A stretch of DNA of 64,000 bases, from assembly GCA_016795365.1 (NCBI GenBank), contig JAEUHN010000032.1:40861-104860 (forward strand), given 5' to 3'. The position numbers and the translations under genes were made by a program. Source of the DNA: Verrucomicrobiaceae bacterium. GTDB taxonomy: Bacteria; Verrucomicrobiota; Verrucomicrobiia; Verrucomicrobiales; Verrucomicrobiaceae. Below the pieces are notes generated by a model. It did no database searches and had not been told where the DNA came from. It saw only the letters and a list, made by a program, of their open reading frames with translations. Positions 26,125 through 33,781 of the stretch are shown in pieces (the first letter of the stretch is position 1; each line of letters starts with the position of its first letter).

Positions 26125-27068
26125 TCGACAGAGAAATCACTCCATTTGTCCCCTGGGCAGTCGCTCCAGCGAAAATGCAATATGCGTGTGAGGAAATTGG
26201 AATCGGCACCACTTGGGAAGAACCAACGATCCTCGGATGTTGGTCCAACTCCGTTTGACGGATTATTCGGATCGATAGCGAAGTCAGAAGGTAGGGCATC
26301 GGCAGACATGCCATCGTAAAACACGGCTTTCCCCTTGATCTTGATCTCGCCTTTTGTCGGGCAGCTTGATTCATTCATCCCCCATTCATCGGCTTGACTT
26401 TCAGACGCATTCGGAGCGACTTGGAACACCTCAAAGAACTTGGACGGAGACGATGAGTTTCTGGCCGTCCCGTCGCAGTTTTGGATATTCCAAACAGGAT
26501 AGGTCACCCGCTGCATGATGATACCGCCGGTTGGTGTCGCCGCCGACAAGACGAATTTCACGTCCCAAATGTGCCCGCCCCGATTTCCGATAGTCATCTG
26601 TTCCACACGATAAGATAGCTCATATTTTCCAAGATAGTCCACGGCACCGAGGGTGTCGTTCCCCGTCATCAGGAAGAGATTCAAACCTCCAGATTCCAAT
26701 ATCGGGTCACGCGATGGCCACCGCCCCAACTCCGGCGAGTAGTATCTGAAGCCGTAGAACGCCAGTCCGCTGCCGGTCTCGATGGGCTTCGTGCTGAAAC
26801 GGTAGGTATTTGATTCGGCAGCGGGGCCAGTAGCGCTAAGGGTTTTGCCGAAGGCGTCGTATTGGTAACGTGCGGTGGGCTTCGCAGCTTCGTCGGTGAG
26901 CAAGATGACATTTCCGTTGCTGTCGTAGGCATACCAGTCCTCGGAGACAGATTGCGCATTCCCATCAGCCATGGCATAAATGGTTATGCTGGCCAAGCCC
27001 AGCAACAGAGCGAGCACCGTCCGACAGTGGCTAACAGTGGAACAGAATGGAATTGAGTAGGCACTCAT
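26121..27068 (-). CDS. Mini-RHS cassette 1: exported RHS core with unique tip
   Basis: 315 residues. A signal peptide (to about MADG) is followed by the short RHS block: SEDWYAYDSNGNVILLTDEA, YQYDAFGKTLSATG, NTYRFSTKPIETGSGLAFYGFRYYSPELGRWPSRDP. The remaining 190 residues are a cassette-specific tip containing SYRVEQMTIGNRGGHIWDVKFVLSAATPTGG and a late WFFPSGADSNFLTRILHFRW. It lacks the thousand-plus residues of YD repeats that form the shell of a normal RHS protein. The tip matches no toxin family I know. Exported by Sec, it is followed by an overlapping lipoprotein gene. Confidence 0.82.
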   Translation of the reverse strand: MSAYSIPFCSTVSHCRTVLALLLGLASITIYAMADGNAQSVSEDWYAYDSNGNVILLTDEAAKPTARYQYDAFGKTLSATGPAAESNTYRFSTKPIETGSGLAFYGFRYYSPELGRWPSRDPILESGGLNLFLMTGNDTLGAVDYLGKYELSYRVEQMTIGNRGGHIWDVKFVLSAATPTGGIIMQRVTYPVWNIQNCDGTARNSSSPSKFFEVFQVAPNASESQADEWGMNESSCPTKGEIKIKGKAVFYDGMSADALPSDFAIDPNNPSNGVGPTSEDRWFFPSGADSNFLTRILHFRWSDCPGDKWSDFSVE

Positions 27069-27201
27069 GATGATGAGTTTGGTAGTTCGATTCTCTCAGG
27101 AACTGCGTTCTGCTCCTTCAGTGCTTGGTCGTGTCCCATGACGTTATAAGAGGGTGGAAGATTTCTTTGGATATTGGCATCGTTTCCTGCTCCCTTTGCA
27201 T

Positions 27202-27915
27202 CTATTTGGTGTGGTTGGTCCCCTGATTGTCGGATGCTGACTTCTTCACTGGCTCGCTCGATCGGCGCTGCAGTATCATCGTGATTCTCGATTCGTGTTC
27301 AATGGCTAGACTCACTCGCGAATCACCGATCACAGATCGGAATCGCTCCGCTTCTTTGTGGACCGATTGAATCATGGGCTCGTCTGGACTTTCCCATCCA
27401 AGAAGTTCGATCTGAACATTTGGTAACGAGCCAATAACGGGCAAGAGGCTGCGCAGTGTCTCAATGGGAAATTTCGGGCTCGACAGCTTTAGCACGGAAA
27501 GATTGGTGAGGGAAGAAATGCACCGCCAGTCTGCTCCAGCCATTTGTGCGTCGGTGGAATTCCAGCGCATCGTCTTCAGATTCACGATCTGCGAAAGTAG
27601 CGCCCCTCCTGCCTTGTCGAGCACGAAGGACGTGCCGACATTCATGAACAAGTCATCAATTGAAGGAATGGATGCCGCCACTCGCACCCCCACATCCGGG
27701 GAGGTCTCGCCACATATTTGCACCGCATGCACCTTCCCCTGCGCATCACACTGCATGGGAATCCAAGTGTCCTTCGCCACCCTCAAATTACCCGTGATGC
27801 CTTTGCGAACCAAGACCTCATACTGAAAAGGCTGCGGCTGATCCGCTCCGTCGCTTAGCGTTGATATGACAGTTAGAGCCAGGGTGAGTCGCACCAGCCC
27901 ACATGAAATGTTCAT
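27202..27915 (-). CDS. Exported protein, partner of mini-RHS 2
   Basis: 237 residues with a signal peptide (MNISCGLVRLTLALTVISTLSDG). Residues 130-200 resemble irregular leucine-rich repeats (LTNLSVLKLSSPKFPIETLRSLLPVIGSLPNVQIELLGW). The start lies 2 nt after the mini-RHS 2 stop. By position it is a candidate immunity or chaperone partner. Family not recognised. Confidence 0.65.
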   Translation of the reverse strand: MNISCGLVRLTLALTVISTLSDGADQPQPFQYEVLVRKGITGNLRVAKDTWIPMQCDAQGKVHAVQICGETSPDVGVRVAASIPSIDDLFMNVGTSFVLDKAGGALLSQIVNLKTMRWNSTDAQMAGADWRCISSLTNLSVLKLSSPKFPIETLRSLLPVIGSLPNVQIELLGWESPDEPMIQSVHKEAERFRSVIGDSRVSLAIEHESRITMILQRRSSEPVKKSASDNQGTNHTK

Positions 27916-27917
27916 CT

Positions 27918-28826
27918 TCAATCGAGGTGGATGGTGATGGTTGACTCGGTGTCGGGAAAGTTTCCCGCACAATTTGGCTGTCGGGAACTGCTCGACGTGC
28001 AAGTGCTGCACTTGTAGATCACTTCAATGCTCACATGCGACGACTGATAGGCGTCACCTGGATGTTCGCGAACCTCGACAGCACTGGAAAAGAAGAGGTC
28101 GTGTTTCTTTGTCTGCACAGTTGTCGAGCAGTTTCCCAGCGGCACCTCGGCCCATGCTCCAATTACTGTCGCTCCGCCGTCCATTGTCAGAAGGGACAGT
28201 GCCGTGCCGTCAACACTCGCGTAGTTTCCCACTCCATACGCAGCAGAAATAGAGTGTGCTGGACGAACTGCGACGCGCGTTATAGCGGATTTCGTTGGGT
28301 CACAGATGTTTTTGGTGGTCGCCCCAATGTATATTTCGACCAAATAGTCATCACTCACAGCTTTGGCCCAGAACACGGAAGACAAACCCAAGCGATCCAC
28401 AGCACCGGATGTCTGGTTGGCAAGGAATGCGTAAGCATTTAGGCCGCCTCGTTCCCGGATTGGATCCTTTGCGGTCCACCTTCCCAAGTCCGGCGCGTAA
28501 TACCGGTAGCCGTAGAACGCCAGTCCGCTGGCAGTCTCGATGGGCTTTGTGCTGAAACGGTAGGTATTTGATTCGGCGGCGGGGCCAGTAGCGCTGAGGG
28601 TTTTGCCGAAGGCGTCGTATTGGTAGCGTGCGGTGGGCTTCGCAGCTTCGTCGGTGAGCAAGATGACATTGCCATTGCTGTCGTAGGCATACCAGTCTTC
28701 GGAGACAGGCCGCGCATTTCCATCGGCCCTGGCAACGAGGGTCATGCTGGCTATGCCAAGCAAAAGAGCAAGACGCAGCCAAACGTCAAAGCCAAGAGAA
28801 TACTGAAGGATTGGGATGGTCTTCAT
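27918..28826 (-). CDS. Mini-RHS cassette 2: exported RHS core with unique tip
   Basis: 302 residues. The signal peptide (VWLRLALLLGIASMTLVARADG) and core (WYAYDSNGNVILLTDEAAKPTARYQYDAFGKTL) are nearly identical to the other cassettes. The core ends RYYAPDLGRWTAKDPIRERGGLNAYAF, so this copy varies slightly there. The tip (about 160 residues) is beta-rich with IEVIYKCSTCTSSSSRQPNC near its end, and several Cys that could form disulfides outside the cell. Followed at once by the exported partner gene. Tip function unknown. Confidence 0.82.
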   Translation of the reverse strand: MKTIPILQYSLGFDVWLRLALLLGIASMTLVARADGNARPVSEDWYAYDSNGNVILLTDEAAKPTARYQYDAFGKTLSATGPAAESNTYRFSTKPIETASGLAFYGYRYYAPDLGRWTAKDPIRERGGLNAYAFLANQTSGAVDRLGLSSVFWAKAVSDDYLVEIYIGATTKNICDPTKSAITRVAVRPAHSISAAYGVGNYASVDGTALSLLTMDGGATVIGAWAEVPLGNCSTTVQTKKHDLFFSSAVEVREHPGDAYQSSHVSIEVIYKCSTCTSSSSRQPNCAGNFPDTESTITIHLD

Positions 28827-28957
28827 GCGCGGTATGGGCGGCGGGTTGGCGCTTATGCATAGGCGTCGGCTGCGTTGGGAGTGTGTGGTATTTTATCTAA
28901 ATCTGATGACCTCCCACAGTTCCCGTCTTGTGTTTAAAAAAATATCTTATATCAAAG

Positions 28958-29452
28958 TTAATTTCGGGTTGGAGTCGATTCAGCTCGGCAAATATCCGCG
29001 TAAGTTTTTAGTTGTGCAAATATGCTCGCAAAGTCTCCTGAATCCCAATGGGCTGGACGATTTGGGGTCTTAACATATCGATTTATTTCTTCCGCTACCG
29101 CCTTCGGTTCTGCCGATACTAACGCGGGGGGCGAAAAGATTTCAGGCTGCGATTCGATCTTATCCATCAGTTGAAGAAATGCGGTCTCCGCTAGGTTGCG
29201 ATCATTGCCCGCCGAGTTTTTTCTACAGTCCGCAAGAAATAGAGCCACTCCAAGAACTGCTGGACGAGCTAATCTTATTATTTTGTCTGGATTGTTCTGT
29301 GAGGCGGCTGCGATCTCGAGGAGTTGCACATCTGCCATTCCTTTGGATTCACGAATCCGTTCTTCCAAACTACATGTCTTTGTTGCGCGCCCAATAAGAA
29401 GACCAATCAGCGCACATAACACCGCTGAGGAAACATATAGAGATAATCTCAT
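28958..29452 (-). CDS. Membrane-anchored protein, partner of mini-RHS 3
   Basis: 164 residues with an N-terminal signal anchor (LYVSSAVLCALIGLLIGRA) and a helical soluble domain (AETAFLQLMDKIESQPEIFSPPALVSAEPKAVAEEINRYV). The start is 13 nt after the mini-RHS 3 stop. Candidate immunity protein by position only. Confidence 0.62.
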   Translation of the reverse strand: MRLSLYVSSAVLCALIGLLIGRATKTCSLEERIRESKGMADVQLLEIAAASQNNPDKIIRLARPAVLGVALFLADCRKNSAGNDRNLAETAFLQLMDKIESQPEIFSPPALVSAEPKAVAEEINRYVKTPNRPAHWDSGDFASIFAQLKTYADICRAESTPTRN

Positions 29453-29465
29453 CGGGCTTTATAAA

Positions 29466-30374
29466 TCAATAGATTCCTGCATGACAGCTGCCTGGCGGTG
29501 TTCCACCATTCCAACTGCCGCTATAGTTGTTTTCAGGTAACTGCTTGGAAACTTCAAAGACTATATTTGATAGGTCAGTGGGGCTGGCGAAAAATGGAAG
29601 TTGAATCCCTGCCCCTGCCGCTGCTCCTACAACCGCGCCAATCCCATTCAAAATGGAAGAAAATCCCGGTGGGGTTGTGGTTGCGCCAGGTGCAAAAGCC
29701 ACAAACTGATCAGACGCCTTAAGCGTTACGTCTATATTCACTGTCTTCTTAACACAATCGGTCACACCACAACCACAAGGAGTGCATATTCGCTGAAAAT
29801 TGCCTTCGACAACAGCAGTTACACCTTCGACAAGAAGCGAATATGTTCCGGCTGGGGATGTCTTCCATTCGATAGAGTTAACAGTCCATCCTCCTCCTTG
29901 GCAAGCGATCACTACGTTGGTTGGCGTGCATGACAACCCCCTATTGTCAGCCCCGCTTATAGCGTTGTTTCCAGCAATCACAAAAACATTGAGCCCTCCT
30001 CTCTCGCCAATCGGGTCTCTGGATGGCCACCGCCCCAATTCCGGGGAGTAATATCTGAAGCCGTAGAACGCCAGTCCGCTGCCGGTCTCGATGGGTTTGG
30101 TGCTGAAGCGGTAGGTGTTTGATTCGGCGGCTGTGCCGGTGGCGGTGAGGGTCTTGCCGAAGGCGTCATACTGGTAGCGTGCGGTGGGCTTCGCAGCTTC
30201 GTCGGTGAGCAAGATGACATTGCCGTTGCTGTCGTAGGCATACCAGTCCTCGGAGACCGGTCGCGCATTCCCATCGGCCCGGGCAACGAGGGTCATGCTG
30301 GCTATGCCAAGCAAAAGGGCAAGACGCAGCCAAACGTAACGGCCAAGATAGAGAGGGATACGAACGGCATTCAT
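29466..30374 (-). CDS. Mini-RHS cassette 3: exported RHS core with unique tip
   Basis: 302 residues starting MNAVRIPLYLGRYVWLRLALL, which parallels the N-terminus of cassette 5 and decided the start. Standard core to LGRWPSRDPIGERGGLNVF. The tip contains a Cys cluster (ICTPCGCGVTDC) and then a Gly/Ala-rich hydrophobic stretch (GIGAVVGAAAGAGIQLPFF) that could insert in a membrane. Ends with WNGGTPPGSCHAGIY. Tip family unknown. Confidence 0.8.
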   Translation of the reverse strand: MNAVRIPLYLGRYVWLRLALLLGIASMTLVARADGNARPVSEDWYAYDSNGNVILLTDEAAKPTARYQYDAFGKTLTATGTAAESNTYRFSTKPIETGSGLAFYGFRYYSPELGRWPSRDPIGERGGLNVFVIAGNNAISGADNRGLSCTPTNVVIACQGGGWTVNSIEWKTSPAGTYSLLVEGVTAVVEGNFQRICTPCGCGVTDCVKKTVNIDVTLKASDQFVAFAPGATTTPPGFSSILNGIGAVVGAAAGAGIQLPFFASPTDLSNIVFEVSKQLPENNYSGSWNGGTPPGSCHAGIY

Positions 30375-30539
30375 GGCAAAACTCATGCTTTGCAATTTTG
30401 TCCTGGGTAGATGGTCGATTTTCGCAAGCATTATTCGTGGATTTTTATCCAAATTTGATGAATGACACCCAGCTCCAGGGTGCCATTTCTCTGCCCCCCC
30501 TGCCCCCCATTTCTCTGACCCGAGGCGCGTTGCTCAGGC

Positions 30540-30914
30540 TCACGGCTTCGCTGGGGGTTTGGAGGGCGTCTTATCAAGATTTGATGCCCCCATTTGACCC
30601 AGTTCCCCTGCTGTTTTTTCTGGGAACAAATGACGCTCCTTCCCGTCAAAAGAAACTAGTCCAACCCTGCCACTGGCATCAATACCAAGCGACAGTCGCT
30701 TGATGCCCCCATCTTTAGTGAATGAAAGTGTAATGGCTCTCTGTGGATCGATTGTAATACTGACGGCGTCTCCTTCTTCACCATATATTGCGATAATTGA
30801 TAAGTTCGGTGCCATTTCGGCATCCATATGAATTCTGCAATTTCCTTGTGCGTCTCGAAGTGTGATCGACCGCGCAATGATTGATCGACATTCAAGATCG
30901 TCTTCAGTTTTCAT
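30540..30914 (-). CDS. Small cytoplasmic-type protein, partner of mini-RHS 4
   Basis: 124 residues, no signal peptide, mostly beta with repeated strands (IIARSITLRDAQGNCRIHMDAEM, LSIIAIYGEEGDAVSITIDPQRAITLSF). Starts 18 nt after the mini-RHS 4 stop. It is the only partner without an export signal, which would fit an effector acting inside cells, but this is inference. Confidence 0.62.
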   Translation of the reverse strand: MKTEDDLECRSIIARSITLRDAQGNCRIHMDAEMAPNLSIIAIYGEEGDAVSITIDPQRAITLSFTKDGGIKRLSLGIDASGRVGLVSFDGKERHLFPEKTAGELGQMGASNLDKTPSKPPAKP

Positions 30915-30932
30915 TGAAAGGATGAGTTGTTG

Positions 30933-31724
30933 TTAGGGCGCGCAAGCACAGGCACCAGCACCAGCCAGTGCTCCTCCGGCTACAATCTCAGGCAGCAATA
31001 GCGCTGCAATAACTGCCGTCACAACCACATCGTAGCGCACACACATCACAACTGGCTTGGGCCAATTACACGGCTGCGTTTGGGCATGGCTCATGAATTG
31101 CATCGTGTAGCCCCAGGGGCACGAGCAATAGTAGAGGCACACATCGACCTTACAAATTTTGGTTCGAGAAACTTCTTCGCACGAAGCATATGCAAGGCCA
31201 TACTCCTCAAGTTCTTCCTCGGTGACAAGCCCCAGAACGTCATGCTCAATAGTTGGTGCATTGCCGGTGAATCTATACACAGGCACTTGTTCCAGAAGTG
31301 CAGTTTGGCCGCGAATGTTGAGCCGTTTTTGGAAAGACTCATCACTCATCGGATCCCGCGCCGTCCATCGCCCCAGCTCCGGGGAGTAGTATCTGAAGCC
31401 GTAGAACGCCAGTCCGCTGCCGGTCTCGATGGGCTTCGTGCTGAAACGGTAGGTATTTGATTCGGCAGCGGTGCCGGTGGCAGTGAGGGTCTTGCCGAAA
31501 GCGTCGTATTGGTAACGTGCTGTGGGCTTTGCAGCTTCGTCGGTGAGTAAGATGACATTGCCATTGCTGTCGTAAGCATACCAGTCCTCGGAGACAGATT
31601 GCGCATTCTCATCGGCCCGGGCAACGAGTGTCATGCTGGCTATGCCAACCAACAAGGCGAAACGAAGCCTAACGTGACAGCCAAGAGAGTAGAGTGAGGT
31701 TCGTCCGGTTCTCATGCGTGGCAT
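30933..31724 (-). CDS. Mini-RHS cassette 4: exported RHS core with hydrophobic tip
   Basis: 263 residues, the shortest cassette. Signal peptide and core as in the others, to LGRWTARDPMSDESF. The tip contains a Cys-rich segment (KICKVDVCLYYCSCPWGYTMQFM) and ends in a strongly hydrophobic helix (VVVTAVIAALLLPEIVAGGALAGAGACACAP), consistent with a membrane-active tip. A second in-frame ATG nine bases downstream is an equally possible start. Confidence 0.8.
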   Translation of the reverse strand: MPRMRTGRTSLYSLGCHVRLRFALLVGIASMTLVARADENAQSVSEDWYAYDSNGNVILLTDEAAKPTARYQYDAFGKTLTATGTAAESNTYRFSTKPIETGSGLAFYGFRYYSPELGRWTARDPMSDESFQKRLNIRGQTALLEQVPVYRFTGNAPTIEHDVLGLVTEEELEEYGLAYASCEEVSRTKICKVDVCLYYCSCPWGYTMQFMSHAQTQPCNWPKPVVMCVRYDVVVTAVIAALLLPEIVAGGALAGAGACACAP

Positions 31725-31842
31725 GGGCTTATGTGGGCGGCTGGTTGGCGCTCTTGCACAGGCTTCGCTTGTTGCGTTTGTAATGCGTAGGTTTTTATCA
31801 ATAGCTGATGGCTGACCCCAGTTCCCAGTTACTGTGACTGGG

Positions 31843-32400
31843 CTATTTGGTTTGGTCAGAGCTTGATGGTGCCGCCTGAGTTTTGTTCAAAACCCCAAAA
31901 GGGTCTGCATTTCTCTTTGAAGTGCTGTGCCAAGTATCGATTTCGGTTGTTGGGGTGATTAAAAAATCACTATTTATTTGTCCCTTGGAGTTAATATTAA
32001 ACAACGCATACCAGCCCATGTGGAACGCCATTGCCTTTCCGTTTACCGCCGGTAACGGGATTGACGGAATGAACGATATGAGTCCATACCTTTCCCCGCC
32101 AGTTCGTGAAAGCAGTTGCAAATCGTGTCCGACGAGTTCTTGAACAACATCGACACTGGTTCCACGCTCGAAGTGCTTTTGATCGATGTTTTGAATGAGA
32201 ATTGCGATTTTCTTCCTCTGCAAACTCAGTAATGAATCGCGTAGTTCGGCTGCAGCCGTGAAGTTCTCATGTTTGAAGGCCGTTGTGTCCCGAATGAGTT
32301 TGCTCATTTGTTCCGACAGATCAGAATACCGTTCAGAGGATTCGGACGTGCATCCGATGAGCAGCAAGATGAGGGTAGCCTTTTGTAGGGTCATTCTCAT
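31843..32400 (-). CDS. Putative lipoprotein, partner of mini-RHS 5
   Basis: 185 residues with a lipobox (LILLLIGCTSES). The start at 32400 overlaps the mini-RHS 5 stop (ATGA), which is why I prefer it to the ATG two codons upstream. The mature part begins with a coiled-coil-like helix (SEQMSKLIRDTTAFKHENFTAAAELRDSLL), then beta strands. Candidate immunity protein by position. Confidence 0.68.
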   Translation of the reverse strand: MRMTLQKATLILLLIGCTSESSERYSDLSEQMSKLIRDTTAFKHENFTAAAELRDSLLSLQRKKIAILIQNIDQKHFERGTSVDVVQELVGHDLQLLSRTGGERYGLISFIPSIPLPAVNGKAMAFHMGWYALFNINSKGQINSDFLITPTTEIDTWHSTSKRNADPFGVLNKTQAAPSSSDQTK

Positions 32401-33413
32401 TGGCACGTAACGCAGTAGATTTGGTTTGGATATTTCTGATCTTCAGGAGCCGAATCAGCGGCACAAACCTCCTGCGGGCGTCCGGATAGATACGTAACCA
32501 ACCCTTCCATCTGCCCTGGGAATAATTGACGATTCATCCATGCGAAGGTATGTGTTTCTACAAAAAAGGTCACATAGTTAAATTCAGAAGGATCACCATT
32601 TCCAACAATCACATCGGATTGAACGAGTCCACTTGGAGATATGGGTGTCGGCACAATGCCGTCTTTCCAAACACCTTGTTTCATGAAATAGAATGGCTTA
32701 GTTCCCTTAGGACATGCGGATGCTTTGGCACCAGCTTGTGCGCCTGTGAGGTAACAACCCGTTAGTTGACATTTTTCGGGAGCTACGTTGTCGTCTATGC
32801 CTTGATATAATTTGCATAAGCCAATGCAACCTTTGTCTAGCAGTCCATTGGAACGGTTCGGAACCTGTCCGTTTGGATACATAAGGTGCTCGGCTTGAGT
32901 CCTTGGTATGCACCTGCTAGGAAAATCGGCGTGGTTGAGGGGAACTGCTGTGTTGACCAGAGTTGCATCAAGGCCAAGCACGTCACCTGTTGTCATCGGG
33001 GTATTGGCGACAAAGCCGTAAAGATTCACCCCGCCATTCTCCGAAATCGGGTCCCTGGATGGCCACCTTCCCAACTCTGGCAAATAATAGCGATAGCCGT
33101 AGAACGCGAGGCCGCTGTCAGGTTCACTGGGTTTGGTGCTAAAGCGGTAGGTGTTTGATTCGGCGACGGGGCCGGTGGCAGCGAGCGTCTTGCCGAAGGC
33201 GTCGTATTGGTAACGTGCGGTGGGCTTCGCTGCTTCGTCGGTGAGCAAGATGACATTGCCGTTGCTGTCGTAGGCATACCAGTCTTCGGAGACAGGCCGC
33301 GCATTCCCATCGGCCTGGGCAACGAGGGTCATGCTGGCTAGGCCCAGCAACAGGGCAACATGCAGCCAAACGTGACCGCCAAGAGAATAAAGAGGGATTC
33401 GGACAACAATCAT
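32397..33413 (-). CDS. Mini-RHS cassette 5: exported RHS core with unique tip
   Basis: 338 residues starting MIVVRIPLYSLGGHVWLHVALL. Core as in the others with small changes (TKPSEPDSGLAFYGYRYYLPELGRWPSRDP). The tip of about 200 residues has ten or so Cys (CIGLCKLY, CQLTGCYLTG, CVTCQ) and a conserved-looking FVETHTFAWMNRQLFPGQMEGLVTYLSGRP. Many Cys suggest a disulfide-bonded extracellular domain. Tip family unknown. Confidence 0.8.
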   Translation of the reverse strand: MIVVRIPLYSLGGHVWLHVALLLGLASMTLVAQADGNARPVSEDWYAYDSNGNVILLTDEAAKPTARYQYDAFGKTLAATGPVAESNTYRFSTKPSEPDSGLAFYGYRYYLPELGRWPSRDPISENGGVNLYGFVANTPMTTGDVLGLDATLVNTAVPLNHADFPSRCIPRTQAEHLMYPNGQVPNRSNGLLDKGCIGLCKLYQGIDDNVAPEKCQLTGCYLTGAQAGAKASACPKGTKPFYFMKQGVWKDGIVPTPISPSGLVQSDVIVGNGDPSEFNYVTFFVETHTFAWMNRQLFPGQMEGLVTYLSGRPQEVCAADSAPEDQKYPNQIYCVTCQ

Positions 33414-33462
33414 GGTGTAACTGATGCTTAGCACGATTTGTGTGATCATCCTTCCATCTCGC

Positions 33463-33768
33463 TTATTTGCTGTAGTTGACCTTCCCACGTTCATTTATTT
33501 GAACTATGAAAGAATTCTCCGGCGTGCGAGGTGTGAGAATGATCACAGCCCTCCATTCCTTGTTTTTTTGGAATGCGTGAACAGAACTAACATTATTCAC
33601 TCGCATCTCAGCGCACCAAGCGGACACAATTTTTATAGCTGAGTCTTCATTTAACGGCGTTTCCCGATGGCAACCGGAAATCAATAGGCTCACCAATGTT
33701 AGTGCTATCGAAACTGCCACCGTATAGGGTTGGCGATATTCGCCAGAGTTGGGATTGTCACCTTTCAT
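33463..33768 (-). CDS. Small putative lipoprotein, partner of the full-length RHS
   Basis: 101 residues, N-terminal hydrophobic helix ending in a lipobox-like ISGCHRE, then a compact domain (SAIKIVSAWCAEMRVNNVSSVHAFQKNKEWRAVIILTP). Starts 13 nt after the RHS stop. Candidate immunity protein for the zincin-like tip. Confidence 0.62.
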   Translation of the reverse strand: MKGDNPNSGEYRQPYTVAVSIALTLVSLLISGCHRETPLNEDSAIKIVSAWCAEMRVNNVSSVHAFQKNKEWRAVIILTPRTPENSFIVQINERGKVNYSK

Positions 33769-33781
33769 TGAAACTTGATTT

